From the NCBI GenBank assembly GCA_022486815.1, contig JAKVJW010000012.1, positions 1-64,000 of the forward strand: a DNA stretch of 64,000 nt. Reading direction: 5' to 3'. Below the pieces are notes generated by a model that was not told the DNA's origin, ran no database searches, and worked only from the letters and a program-made list of their open reading frames with translations. Position numbers and translations under genes: made by a program. The stretch comes from Prevotella sp. GTDB lineage: Bacteria > Bacteroidota > Bacteroidia > Bacteroidales > Bacteroidaceae. Position 1 is the first letter of the stretch; the number at the start of each line of letters is the position of its first letter. Shown in pieces: positions 44,821 to 53,550 of this stretch.

Positions 44821-44932
44821 TTAAGTGTTACTCTAAATTAATATTGGACTTTAATTCGCCATCACACTGAGATCGGGGTTAATGGGCAGGATTGATGTCC
44901 TATCGATCCCCTCTCAATCTTGAAAAGCGCTG

Positions 44933-44963
44933 CAAAGTTACTCGTTTTCTCTGAGTTATGCAA
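44933..44963 (-). promoter_or_regulatory. Promoter of rplY-pth
   Basis: On the minus strand TTG (44961-44963), 20 nt, and TAACTTTG (44933-44940). The -7 box is 112 bp upstream of the rplY ATG. Confidence 0.72.
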
Positions 44964-44991
44964 CTTTTCCTTAAAATTTCTTATCGTTCTC

Positions 44992-45022
44992 TTGCATATT
45001 ACGTTAGAAATTCCTACTTTTG
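44992..45022 (+). promoter_or_regulatory. Promoter of the nusB operon
   Basis: TTG (44992-44994), 20 nt, and TACTTTTG (45015-45022), followed by CA. It lies 45 bp before the nusB ATG and is divergent from the rplY promoter. Confidence 0.75.
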
Positions 45023-45067
45023 CACTGTTAGCTTGATTGCTGAAACAAAGAATCAAATATAGACGAG

Positions 45068-46258
45068 ATGATTAACAGAGAGTTAATACGTATCAAGATA
45101 GTTCAGTTAACCTACGCATACTATCAAAACGGGGATCGAAATATTGACAATGCCGAGAAAGAGTTACTCTTTAGCCTTTCTAAGGCGTATGATTTATATA
45201 ATAATTTACTAGCTCTTATTGTTGCTGTGACAAAAGAAGCCCGTAATCAGGTAGAAGTACTTGGTATGCGTGCAGCTCGTGAAGGAAAGGAACCTCCCTC
45301 CCAAAAGTTTGCTTATAATAAGTTTGCTGTACAATTGGAAGAAAACAAAATGCTTTCGGAATTTGTGGCGAACCAGAAAACGAGATGGGAAGATGATATT
45401 GAATTCGTGCGGAAGTTACTGTCACAGATACAGCAGAGTGAACTTTATAAGGAATACCTGGCTGATTCGTCTGACGATTATGAGACGGAACGGGAATTTT
45501 GGCGTAAAGTGTATAAACAAGATATTCAGGAAAATGTTGACTTGGATAATCTCTTAGAGGACAAAAGTCTTTATTGGAATGACGATAAAGAGATTGTAGA
45601 TACATTCGTTCTCAAGACGATCAAACGATTTGATCTTGAAAAAGGTTCAAAGCAGGAGTTGCTTCCCGAGTATAGGGATGAAGAAGATCGAGATTTTGCC
45701 AGGAAGTTGTTTCGCGCCACTATTCTTAATGCGGATAGTTACCAGCATTATATGAGTGAGGCGAGTCACAATTGGGATTTCTCCCGACTGGCTTATATGG
45801 ATGTAGTCATTATGCAGATAGCTATAGCAGAAATGATGACATTCCCGAATATTCCGGTAAGCGTTACAATTAATGAGTATGTTAATCTTGCCAAGTTGTA
45901 CAGTACTTATCAGAGTGGGCGTTATGTAAACGGTATGCTAGATTCGATAGCCCGTAGTTTAAATGAGACGGGTAAAATGGCCAAGCCTATGGGTGAACTT
46001 CATACACGTGTGCATGCAACTGAGAAAAAACGGGCAACACGGGAATCTTCAAGTCGTCGTCCTCGCATTCAGGATGAGAACCAAATGCTCAGTGCCAGAC
46101 ATCAGGAAAAAGATTTGGCACATTCTGTTTCTCCTGAAGATGAAGAGGATCGTATCGATGGACTTGGAGGTGAAGATAATCAAAATGCATCTGTAGAGAC
46201 TCCTCCTTTGCCTACAGAGAAAGAGGAGGATCAAAGTGAATTAAACGAGAAAGAGTAG
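45068..46258 (+). CDS. nusB: Transcription antitermination factor NusB, long form
   Basis: Forms the NusB-NusE antitermination complex on rRNA operons. At 396 residues it is far longer than E. coli NusB (about 140). The start MINRELIRIKIVQLTYAYYQNG and the C-terminal helical core (about 215-305: LFRATILNADSYQHYMSEAS, DVVIMQIAIAEMM, INEYVNLAKLYST, FVNGMLD-like VNGMLDSIA) are NusB. A roughly 140-residue insert separates them. Residues 310-396 are a charged, probably disordered tail. The long form is usual in Bacteroidetes. First gene of nusB-yajC-ybbR-coaE. Confidence 0.92.
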   Translation: MINRELIRIKIVQLTYAYYQNGDRNIDNAEKELLFSLSKAYDLYNNLLALIVAVTKEARNQVEVLGMRAAREGKEPPSQKFAYNKFAVQLEENKMLSEFVANQKTRWEDDIEFVRKLLSQIQQSELYKEYLADSSDDYETEREFWRKVYKQDIQENVDLDNLLEDKSLYWNDDKEIVDTFVLKTIKRFDLEKGSKQELLPEYRDEEDRDFARKLFRATILNADSYQHYMSEASHNWDFSRLAYMDVVIMQIAIAEMMTFPNIPVSVTINEYVNLAKLYSTYQSGRYVNGMLDSIARSLNETGKMAKPMGELHTRVHATEKKRATRESSSRRPRIQDENQMLSARHQEKDLAHSVSPEDEEDRIDGLGGEDNQNASVETPPLPTEKEEDQSELNEKE

Positions 46259-46331
46259 TTTCTCAATTTGAGAAGGATACCTTTTTGGTTTTTAAAGAGT
46301 AATCAAGAAATTATTTATTTAAATTAGAAAG

Positions 46332-46658
46332 ATGATGACATCATTAGTATTAGCTCAGCAGGGTGCTGCAGGAGGAGGAATGGGATTCTTAATCATGATG
46401 ATCGCAATATTTGTGATTATGTGGTTGTTTATGATTCGTCCTCAACAGAAGAAACAGAAAGAAATTCGTAAGTTTCAAAATGCACTGGCAGAAGGATCAG
46501 AAGTCGTGACTGGTGGTGGGATTTATGGTAAGGTAAAGCATATTGATGCAACCCGTAATACTATCGATCTTGAAATTGCTCATGGCGTAGTGATTACAGT
46601 TGACAAAAATTATGTATTTGCTAACCCTGCTTCTGCTTCGCAGAATCAGGCCAAGTAA
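46332..46658 (+). CDS. yajC: Preprotein translocase subunit YajC
   Basis: Small inner-membrane partner of the SecDF complex. The 108-residue protein has a short N terminus, one membrane helix (about 17-37, GFLIMMIAIFVIMWLFM), the signature RPQQKKQKE directly after it, and a soluble C-terminal domain (GSEVVTGGGIYGKV, FAN). It follows nusB by 73 bp and precedes the YbbR gene by 3 bp. Confidence 0.95.
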   Translation: MMTSLVLAQQGAAGGGMGFLIMMIAIFVIMWLFMIRPQQKKQKEIRKFQNALAEGSEVVTGGGIYGKVKHIDATRNTIDLEIAHGVVITVDKNYVFANPASASQNQAK

Positions 46659-46661
46659 AGA

Positions 46662-47657
46662 ATGCATAATGCATCGCACATATTTCAGTGGTTCAGAGAC
46701 TTCTTGCTGAGTTTGCCTAAGCGCATTATCAGCAAGGAATTTCTGTTTTTTTTATTCTTTTTGGCGCTGAGTGCTATCTTCTGGCTGCTCATGACGCTGA
46801 ATGGGACCTATGAGGAGGAATACCCTGTAGAACTTCGCCTTGTGGGTATACCGCGTAATGCGATTATTACAGGGCCGCTTCAAGATACGGTTTATGTAAC
46901 TATTCGGGATAAGGGCTTTCAGTTACTGGCTTATTCCACAACGAAAGAAATACAACCGATATCTGTTCCTTTTTCTAATTACGCGGAAAAAGATACAGGT
47001 GAGGGTAGTGTACCTGTCGGTGATGTAAAGGCATCAATTTATACACAACTCTTTAAATCGTCCAGGATCACACAGTTTAAGCCTGGTGCTCTTAACTTTT
47101 ACTTTAATTTCGGGCTTTCCAAGGTTGTAGCGGTTCGGATGGCAGGTAGTGTTATCCCCGGAGAAAGCTATTATCTGTCAAAGGTCGAGTTCTTGCCGGA
47201 AAAGGTGACGATTTATGCAAGTCATCGTCTATTGAGTCAAATCAACTCGGTTAGCACTGAAAATCTTTATATTACCAATTTTTCTGATACGGTTTACCGC
47301 ATGGTATCCTTGAAAAGTATCAGAGGAGTGAAGATCGTACCTGATAAAGTTCGGATTGGCTTGTTTCCTGATATTCTGACTGAGGAAAGCGTAGATGTTC
47401 CTGTTACAGCTGTTAATATGCCTGCCGGAAAAGTACTTCGAACCTTTCCCAGTAAAGTTAAGGTAAGATTTGTTATTGGAGCAAGTATGTTTCGTACTAT
47501 CCATCCTAATCAGTTTTCTGTCGTTGCAGATTATAAGGAAATAATTGCTGATTCGACGAGAAACTGCAAGTTGCATTTGAAAATGTTTCCTCATGGAATA
47601 ATGAAACCGCATTTAGATATGAATCAGGTGGATTATCTTATTGAAGAGAATAAATAA
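46662..47657 (+). CDS. YbbR-like domain protein
   Basis: A 331-residue protein with one N-terminal membrane anchor (about 26-46, LFFLFFLALSAIFWLLM) and an outward-facing region that contains YbbR-type repeats, for example YPVELRLVGIPRNAII (about 54-69), PEKVTIYASHRLLSQI (about 181-196) and VDVPVTAVNMPAGKVL (about 245-260). In Firmicutes, CdaR with this domain regulates the diadenylate cyclase CdaA, but no cdaA is in this window. Position between yajC and coaE is conserved in Bacteroidetes; function unknown. Confidence 0.85.
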   Translation: MHNASHIFQWFRDFLLSLPKRIISKEFLFFLFFLALSAIFWLLMTLNGTYEEEYPVELRLVGIPRNAIITGPLQDTVYVTIRDKGFQLLAYSTTKEIQPISVPFSNYAEKDTGEGSVPVGDVKASIYTQLFKSSRITQFKPGALNFYFNFGLSKVVAVRMAGSVIPGESYYLSKVEFLPEKVTIYASHRLLSQINSVSTENLYITNFSDTVYRMVSLKSIRGVKIVPDKVRIGLFPDILTEESVDVPVTAVNMPAGKVLRTFPSKVKVRFVIGASMFRTIHPNQFSVVADYKEIIADSTRNCKLHLKMFPHGIMKPHLDMNQVDYLIEENK

Positions 47658-47682
47658 GGTAAGAATAGAAGTGGAGAGATCA

Positions 47683-48258
47683 ATGAAAATTGCAATAACG
47701 GGTGGAATCGGTTCAGGAAAATCTTACTTTTCTAAAATTCTGGAGAGAAAAGGTATTCATGTATACGATTGCGATGCTGCTGCCAAGCGATTGATGGCTG
47801 GTAACATTGCATTGCAGAAAGCCATTTGTCAACTCGTCGGCCCTGATACATACAAGAATGGCATATTGCAAAAAGATGTGCTTGCCAAATATCTTCTAAA
47901 CAATAAGGAACATCGACAGGCTCTGGATAATCTCGTCCATCCCGAGGTGGCCTTGGACTTTCTTCATAGTGGCAAGGATTGGCTGGAAAGCGCTATATTC
48001 TTTGATAGCGGTTTTGATCAGCGAGTGAAGATGGATGTTGTAGTTTGTGTCTCTGCTCCTGTTGAGGTGCGCATTCAGAGAGTGATGGATCGGGACAGGA
48101 TCAGCCGTGAAAAAGCCTTGCAGTGGATTCATAGCCAGTTGCCTCAGGAGGAAGTCGAGCGGCGAAGTGATTTGGTTATCCTCAATGATGGAAAGCATAA
48201 TCTTGAAAAAGAGGTAGTACATTTACTGGAGACTCTAAGTCGTTGGTCTGAAAATTAA
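47683..48258 (+). CDS. coaE: Dephospho-CoA kinase
   Basis: Last step of coenzyme A synthesis, phosphorylating the ribose 3'-hydroxyl of dephospho-CoA. The 191-residue protein has the P-loop ITGGIGSGKSYF, then YDCDAAAKRLM, LVHPEV, and the lid region with RVMDRDRISREKA. I chose the ATG at 47683 (MKIAITGG); an open frame reaches back to 47641 and would overlap ybbR. It is 25 bp after ybbR. A short hairpin (48297-48318) follows. Confidence 0.95.
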   Translation: MKIAITGGIGSGKSYFSKILERKGIHVYDCDAAAKRLMAGNIALQKAICQLVGPDTYKNGILQKDVLAKYLLNNKEHRQALDNLVHPEVALDFLHSGKDWLESAIFFDSGFDQRVKMDVVVCVSAPVEVRIQRVMDRDRISREKALQWIHSQLPQEEVERRSDLVILNDGKHNLEKEVVHLLETLSRWSEN

Positions 48259-48296
48259 GAATTCGAAAACGTTAATGGATCTTTTGGATAGGAATG

Positions 48297-48318
48297 AGAT
48301 CTTGAAACAGATCTTTTT
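48297..48318 (+). terminator. Short terminator after coaE
   Basis: AGATCT (48297-48302), loop TGAAAC, AGATCT (48309-48314), then TTTT. The stem is only 6 bp, so partial read-through into the DUF5606 gene is likely. Confidence 0.5.
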
Positions 48319-48369
48319 AAGATTCGATTCATCAATAATAAAATAAATCTTTAATTATAAGTTGAAACA

Positions 48370-48840
48370 ATGGAAACAATACTTTCAATTGCAGGGAAAT
48401 CAGGATTGTATAAACTGGTATCACGTGGAAAGAGTAATTTAATCGTCGAATCCCTCGATGATACTCATCGACGCTTACCAGCTTTCGCTACTGATCGTGT
48501 AACCAGTTTGAGCGATATAGCTATGTATACTGATGCTGATGATGTGCCTTTGTGGCAAATTCTGGAGAATGTTGGTAAACAAGAGAATCTCCAACTACTG
48601 TCTTTCAATTATCGGAAGGTGAGTGCAGCTGAGCGTCGTGAATATTTCTCTAAGGTTTTACCTAATTGGGATCAGAATAGGGTACATGATAGTGATATTA
48701 AAAAACTTCTTCAGTGGTATGATATTCTCGTAAAGAACGGTATTACTGATTTTAAAAAGGTATTGATTCCTACAAATGGAACTAATATAGCCGATCGTGA
48801 AAATGAAACTGAAGTTCAATCTGATAAGGATAAAAAATAG
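48370..48840 (+). CDS. DUF5606-family protein
   Basis: A 156-residue soluble protein of unknown function, found mainly in Bacteroidetes. The start METILSIAGKSGLYKLVSRG and the block IAMYTDADDVPLWQILENV are the recognisable family parts. The middle (KLLQWYDILVKNGITDF) is helical and the C-terminal 25 residues are polar. The first half suggests a small beta-rich domain and the second helical binding modules, but no catalytic motif is seen. It lies 111 bp after coaE, past a weak terminator. Confidence 0.82.
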   Translation: METILSIAGKSGLYKLVSRGKSNLIVESLDDTHRRLPAFATDRVTSLSDIAMYTDADDVPLWQILENVGKQENLQLLSFNYRKVSAAERREYFSKVLPNWDQNRVHDSDIKKLLQWYDILVKNGITDFKKVLIPTNGTNIADRENETEVQSDKDKK

Positions 48841-48892
48841 GAACCTTATCCGTTTACTTTTGATGGAATAACCCCTTTTGAGTATAGAACTA

Positions 48893-48928
48893 AAACGGGC
48901 GATTCATTTCACGATGAATCGCCCGTTT
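48893..48928. terminator. Hairpin between the DUF5606 and TlpA genes
   Basis: AAACGGGCGATTCAT (48893-48907) and ATGAATCGCCCGTTT (48914-48928) form a perfect 15-bp stem with a 6-nt loop between convergent genes. The T tail is short (TTT), which is usual here. Confidence 0.8.
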
Positions 48929-48981
48929 ACTAATTTATAGAGGAGTTGTTCAATACTCTATAAGTTTTGTGCTATAATTGA

Positions 48982-50064
48982 TTATTCTTTATAAATCTCT
49001 TTTAGTTTGTTGCTTAGGTCATCACCGCGAAGGTCATAAGCAATGATTTTTCCTTTAGGACTAAGCAGAATGTTTGCAGGAATAGAGTTGATGCCATAAA
49101 TCTTCGTTGCAGCATTTTGCCATCCTTTGAGTTCACTCATCTGAGGCCAAGTCATTCCTAATCTTTTTACAGCAGATTTCCATGCTCCGGCGTTGGCATC
49201 AAATGATATTCCAACAATCTGGAGTCCTTTAGCATGATACTTTTTGTAGTTATTGACTACATTTGGCATTTCTGCACGGCAAGGACCACACCAGGAAGCC
49301 CAGAAATCAACCAGGACATATTTGCCTTTTCCAACCCATTGGGAGAGTTCTGCGGTTTTACCATCCATATTCTGCATGGTTAGATTGGTATAGGTTGTAC
49401 CGGGTTGCCGTTTGGAAAGACTAAGCAACTGGGCTTTAACCCTTTCCATCATCGGAGAACTATAATATCCTGTAGACTGATCACAGAGTTTTTGAAGTTC
49501 CTGATAGGAATAACCATAAATATCATTGGTTCCCAGAATATAGGCTGGGGTCACATCATTCTTATGATTTTCAGTATAGTTAAGGATGGCATTATGAATA
49601 TTCTTCTCCAGTTGATCAATTTGTTCTTCGATGGCTTTCAATTTTGTTTGATTTTCTTCAGATTTGTCCTTTTGGATGCTCTGATATTCCTTGAAAAACT
49701 TTTCTTCTTTTGTGCCATAATCGTTGAGCGTTTTCTGGAGGTCAGCAAATTGTAAGTTAAGCGGAGATCCTGTAACACTGAGAGTATTTGTGATGTTTAC
49801 AGGAGTACGGTCATTGACAATTGCTGCTGCTCCTCCATTTTTGAAGGCTACCGTGATAAAGGTATTAAGCGGCTTATTCCCTTGTACTTGGTATTTTCCA
49901 TCTTTTATAGGATAAATATCAGGTTTTCTTGTTCCGTTAAAAAAGATGTAAACTGAGTCATTGCCTGTAGGTGCATCACCGGTGATGACATAATTTACAT
50001 CTTGGGCGCTGGTATTTGCTGTGAGCAAAGCGAAAAGGAATAGTGATAAAATTTTCTTTCTCAT
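48982..50064 (-). CDS. TlpA-type thiol-disulfide oxidoreductase with DUF4369 domain
   Basis: Secreted (periplasmic) thioredoxin-fold protein of 360 residues. Residues 1-20 are a signal peptide. About 22-115 matches the DUF4369 beta-sandwich common in Bacteroidetes. A helical linker follows (about 120-215). The thioredoxin domain (about 222-358) has the active site FWASWCGPCRAEMP and the cis-proline segment INSIPANILL. It probably reduces or exchanges disulfides in envelope proteins; the partner is unknown. A TATATTTG -7 element (minus strand, 50132-50139) lies 68 bp upstream. Confidence 0.9.
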   Translation of the reverse strand: MRKKILSLFLFALLTANTSAQDVNYVITGDAPTGNDSVYIFFNGTRKPDIYPIKDGKYQVQGNKPLNTFITVAFKNGGAAAIVNDRTPVNITNTLSVTGSPLNLQFADLQKTLNDYGTKEEKFFKEYQSIQKDKSEENQTKLKAIEEQIDQLEKNIHNAILNYTENHKNDVTPAYILGTNDIYGYSYQELQKLCDQSTGYYSSPMMERVKAQLLSLSKRQPGTTYTNLTMQNMDGKTAELSQWVGKGKYVLVDFWASWCGPCRAEMPNVVNNYKKYHAKGLQIVGISFDANAGAWKSAVKRLGMTWPQMSELKGWQNAATKIYGINSIPANILLSPKGKIIAYDLRGDDLSNKLKEIYKE

Positions 50065-50159
50065 TTTTTATAATGTTAATTGATGATTCTTTAAGATAAG
50101 GAAAAGATGAATTCGTAATGTCTTTCCACTGCAAATATAGTGAATAATTCTGAATTCTA

Positions 50160-50189
50160 TTGGATTGCAGGAAAAAATTGCTACCTTTG
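50160..50189 (+). promoter_or_regulatory. Promoter of yhhQ-queF
   Basis: TTG (50160-50162), 19 nt, and TACCTTTG (50182-50189). The leader to the ATG at 50285 is about 90 nt; I see no convincing preQ1 riboswitch in it. Confidence 0.72.
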
Positions 50190-50284
50190 CGGGCAGCTTA
50201 GTGGTTAACGGTATCTTTGAAACCTTGTTGACTACTATAATTGCTGTTTAAGAGTGCTTGTAAAACCTCGTTAAAAACAAGAAA

Positions 50285-51007
50285 ATGGAAAATAAGAGTC
50301 GGGTCTCTCAACAGGGACCGGAGAAAGTGACGGTGATGTTTATGCTTTTCAGTATCGTCTTTTGTGTTTGTCTGATTACGGCTAACATTCTTGAAACGAA
50401 GCAGATCGTATTGAATATTGGTCCATGGAGTTTGAGTCTTACCGGTGGGTTGATTGTGTTCCCAATCAGTTATATTATCAATGACTGTACTTGTGAAGTA
50501 TGGGGGTATCGCAAGGCTCGTCTGATGATTTGGCTAGGATTTGCCATGGATTTCTTTTTTGTGGCATTCGGCGCACTTTGCGATGCTATTCCAGGGGCTC
50601 CTTATTGGACTAATGATGCAGGTTTTCATGCTATTTTTGGTTTGGCCCCTCGTATTACGTTTGCTTCTTTTCTGGCCTTTATTATAGGCAGTTTTGCCAA
50701 TGCATACGTCATGAGTAAAATGAAAATCCATGATCAAGGCAGGCATTTTTCCGCACGCGCGGTGTTGAGTACAATTGCAGGGGAAAGCTTGGATTCACTT
50801 GTTTTCTTTCCCTTGGCTCTCGGTGGGGTGATCCCGACAGACGTACTTCCACAAGTGATGATTCTGCAGGTCTTTCTGAAGACAATGTATGAAGTGGTCT
50901 GTCTTCCGGTTACAATTCGTGTGGTAAAGGCCTTGAAGCGTCATGAACAGATAGATACCTATGACGATGGGATCAACTACAGTGTCTGGAAGATCTGGCA
51001 AGTGTGA
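50285..51007 (+). CDS. yhhQ: Queuosine precursor transporter (YhhQ/VUT family)
   Basis: Inner-membrane importer of deazapurine precursors of queuosine (preQ0/preQ1). The 240-residue protein has about six membrane segments and the family landmarks TANILETKQI, GLIVFPISYIINDCTCEVWG, FIIGSFANAYVMSKMK and STIAGESLDSLVFFPLA. The gene queF follows 32 bp downstream, which fits salvage of preQ0 from outside and its reduction to preQ1 inside. No preQ0 biosynthesis genes (queC, queD, queE) are in the window. Confidence 0.93.
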   Translation: MENKSRVSQQGPEKVTVMFMLFSIVFCVCLITANILETKQIVLNIGPWSLSLTGGLIVFPISYIINDCTCEVWGYRKARLMIWLGFAMDFFFVAFGALCDAIPGAPYWTNDAGFHAIFGLAPRITFASFLAFIIGSFANAYVMSKMKIHDQGRHFSARAVLSTIAGESLDSLVFFPLALGGVIPTDVLPQVMILQVFLKTMYEVVCLPVTIRVVKALKRHEQIDTYDDGINYSVWKIWQV

Positions 51008-51039
51008 TATGATGTAAACCTGAGAATAAATGATGAACT

Positions 51040-51558
51040 ATGGAGGAAAGAAATCACAAGGTTGCTGTCAGTGCTGATGACAGCAGAAAGACGGAGGGAC
51101 TGAAAGCCCTGGGATCAAAGACAAAGTATAAGACGGACTATGCCCCGGAGGTGCTGGAAACATTTATGAATAAGCATCCTGATAATGACTATTGGGTTCA
51201 GTTCAATTGTCCCGAATTTACTTCTTTATGTCCGATTACAGGCCAACCTGATTTTGCTGAGATCTGTATTTCTTATATTCCAGATCAGCGGATGGTCGAG
51301 AGTAAGAGTCTGAAACTCTATCTGTTCAGTTTCCGCAATCATGGAGCCTTTCATGAGGATTGTGTGAATATCATCATGAAGGATTTGATTAAACTGATGG
51401 ATCCGAAGTATATTGAGGTGACCGGTTATTTTCTGCCTCGTGGGGGAATCAGTATTTATCCTTATGCTAACTTTGGGCGTAAAGGTACTAAGTTTGAGAA
51501 ACTGGCTGATTACCGTTTAATGAATCATAATATGACGAGGAGAACTTCGCAGAAATAA
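51040..51558 (+). CDS. queF: NADPH-dependent preQ0 reductase QueF
   Basis: Reduces the nitrile of 7-cyano-7-deazaguanine (preQ0) to the amine preQ1, for tRNA queuosine. The 172-residue protein is the short, unimodular form. It has the active-site Cys in [16 protein letters not shown], the NADPH-binding motif [12 protein letters not shown] (family E-S-K-S-hydrophobic-K), FHEDCVNII with the catalytic Asp/His region, and [14 protein letters not shown]. It is the second gene of the yhhQ-queF unit; a hairpin (51571-51602) follows. Confidence 0.96.
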   Translation: MEERNHKVAVSADDSRKTEGLKALGSKTKYKTDYAPEVLETFMNKHPDNDYWVQFNCPEFTSLCPITGQPDFAEICISYIPDQRMVESKSLKLYLFSFRNHGAFHEDCVNIIMKDLIKLMDPKYIEVTGYFLPRGGISIYPYANFGRKGTKFEKLADYRLMNHNMTRRTSQK

Positions 51559-51570
51559 TTTTGTTGTCAT

Positions 51571-51602
51571 TTTATGCACAACATCCTTTATTTGTGCATA
51601 AA
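51571..51602. terminator. Hairpin after queF
   Basis: TTTATGCACAA (51571-51581) and TTGTGCATAAA (51592-51602) form a perfect 11-bp stem 12 bases past the queF stop. No T run follows, so termination is likely but not certain. Confidence 0.55.
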
Positions 51603-51742
51603 CAAGCGATAAATTTAAAAAAAAATAAGTATTAATGGGATATTTGGAAAAAAATATCTAATTTTGCTACAATTTTGCGAGGCGGAAGCCCGTAATCCTA
51701 TTTATTTTAATCAAGAAATTAGGAATATTGAATCATTGAAAT

Positions 51743-53518
51743 ATGGCAAAGAAAATTCAATTCAGTCTCGTCTATCGAGATATGTGGCAAAGCTCAGGTA
51801 AGTTTCAGCCACGCAAGGACCAGTTGGAGCGCATTGCTCCTGTCTTCGTTGATATGGGCTGTTTTGCTCGTGTAGAAACCAACGGCGGAGCTTTTGAGCA
51901 GGTTAATCTTCTTGCGGGAGATGATCCAAATCCTGCAGTACGTGCTTTTTGTAAGCCTCTCAATGAAGCAGGAATTAAAACTCACATGCTTGATCGCGGT
52001 CTTAATGCGCTGCGTATGTATCCTGTTCCTGACGATGTGCGCAGAATGATGTACAAAGTGAAAAAGGCTCAAGGTGTAGATATTACCCGTATATTTGACG
52101 GTCTTAATGATATCCGCAATATAGCCCCTTCTATCAAATGGGCTAAGGAAGCTGGTATGACGGCTCAGGGCACATTGTGTATTACTACTTCTCCTGTGCA
52201 TACATTGGAATATTATAGTAAGATTGCCGACGAAGAGATTGCGGCCGGTGCTCAGGAAATCTGTTTGAAGGATATGGCTGGAATTGGACAGCCTTGTTTC
52301 CTTGGTCAATTGACTAAGATTATCAAGACTAAACATCCGGATATTCTTATTGAGTATCATGGACATTCAGGCCCGGGACTGAGCATGGCATCTATTATAG
52401 AAGTTTGTAAGAATGGTGCGGATATTATCGATACAGCTATTGAACCATTGTCATGGGGCAAAGTGCATCCTGACGTGATATCTGTGCAAAGCATGTTGAA
52501 ACATTATGGCTTCGATGTTCCGGATATCAATATGCAAGCTTATATGAAGGCTCGTGCCCTTACGCAAGAATTTATTGATGACTGGCTGGGATATTTTATT
52601 AACCCACAGAATAAGTTGATGTCTTCTCTGCTGTTAGGTTGTGGCCTGCCAGGTGGTATGATGGGAAGTATGATGGCAGACCTCGGAGGAATCCGCCAGA
52701 CAATCAATCATTTGAGGGCGAAGAAAGGTGAACCTGAATATTCTGTAGATGACCTGATGGTGAAGCTCTTTGATGAAGTGGCTTATGTTTGGCCTCGTGT
52801 AGGTTATCCACCATTGGTAACTCCTTTCAGCCAGTATACCAAGAATATAGCATTAATGAACCTTTTGACTATGGAACAAGGCAAAGGGCGTTTCGTGATG
52901 ATGGATGATAATATGTGGGGTATGATCCTGGGTAAGAGTGGTCGTGTTCCTGGAAAGATCGCTCCGGAACTTGTCGATCTGGCCAAGAAACAGGGCCGTC
53001 AGTTTACTGATGTTGATCCTCATACTCTTCTGAAAGATGCTCTTCCTGATTTCCGTAAGGAAATGGACAAGAACGGCTGGGACTATGGTCAGGATGATGA
53101 GGAACTCTTTGAGCTTGCCATGCACCCTGAACAGTACCGTAATTATAAGAGCGGTCAGGCTAAAAAGAATTTCCTGGCTGACTTGCAAAAAGCCAAGGAA
53201 GCTCGAATGGGAGCTAAAGTGAGCGTGGAAGAAGCTGTTGCTTTCAAACATGCAAAGGCTGATCCTATTGTTGCTCCTGTCCACGGACAGGTGTTCTGGG
53301 AGTTCCAGGGCGAAGGTGAAGCTCTTCCTGCAGTAGAGCCTTATATCGGCAAGGAGTATGAAAAGGGAGATGTGTTCTGCTATCTTCTGACTCCATGGGG
53401 TGAGTTCCAGATGATTCCGGCAGACTTAGGTGGCCAACTTGTTGAGATTGCAGCTCATCAGGGCTCCAAGGTTCGTAAAGGGGATGTACTTGGATATATC
53501 CAGCGTCCGGAAGCCTGA
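51743..53518 (+). CDS. Carboxyltransferase (OadA/PycB-like) without the biotin lysine
   Basis: Resembles the alpha subunit of oxaloacetate decarboxylase and pyruvate carboxylase subunit B. In 591 residues: a TIM-barrel carboxyltransferase domain (about 1-280) with YRDMWQSSG (family RDxHQS, here His replaced by Trp), the metal-ligand lysine in CLKDMAGIG, and YHGHSGPG; then the conserved carboxylase domain (about 290-480); then a biotinyl-like C-terminal domain (about 520-588). Where the family has EAMKM, this protein reads TPWGEF, and the biotin lysine aligns with Gly553 (codon 53399-53401). If active, it would need a separate biotin carrier; the substrate is unsure. A TAATTTTG element is at 51659-51666. 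Confidence 0.82.
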   Translation: MAKKIQFSLVYRDMWQSSGKFQPRKDQLERIAPVFVDMGCFARVETNGGAFEQVNLLAGDDPNPAVRAFCKPLNEAGIKTHMLDRGLNALRMYPVPDDVRRMMYKVKKAQGVDITRIFDGLNDIRNIAPSIKWAKEAGMTAQGTLCITTSPVHTLEYYSKIADEEIAAGAQEICLKDMAGIGQPCFLGQLTKIIKTKHPDILIEYHGHSGPGLSMASIIEVCKNGADIIDTAIEPLSWGKVHPDVISVQSMLKHYGFDVPDINMQAYMKARALTQEFIDDWLGYFINPQNKLMSSLLLGCGLPGGMMGSMMADLGGIRQTINHLRAKKGEPEYSVDDLMVKLFDEVAYVWPRVGYPPLVTPFSQYTKNIALMNLLTMEQGKGRFVMMDDNMWGMILGKSGRVPGKIAPELVDLAKKQGRQFTDVDPHTLLKDALPDFRKEMDKNGWDYGQDDEELFELAMHPEQYRNYKSGQAKKNFLADLQKAKEARMGAKVSVEEAVAFKHAKADPIVAPVHGQVFWEFQGEGEALPAVEPYIGKEYEKGDVFCYLLTPWGEFQMIPADLGGQLVEIAAHQGSKVRKGDVLGYIQRPEA

Positions 53519-53550
53519 ACCCTGAATCCTGTTCTTTGATAGGAGTTGTT

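Noticed and set aside
50190..50284. preQ1 riboswitch ahead of yhhQ-queF
   Set aside because: The leader does not match the preQ1-I or preQ1-II patterns by eye; only a weak CTTG/CAAG pairing next to the ATG is seen.
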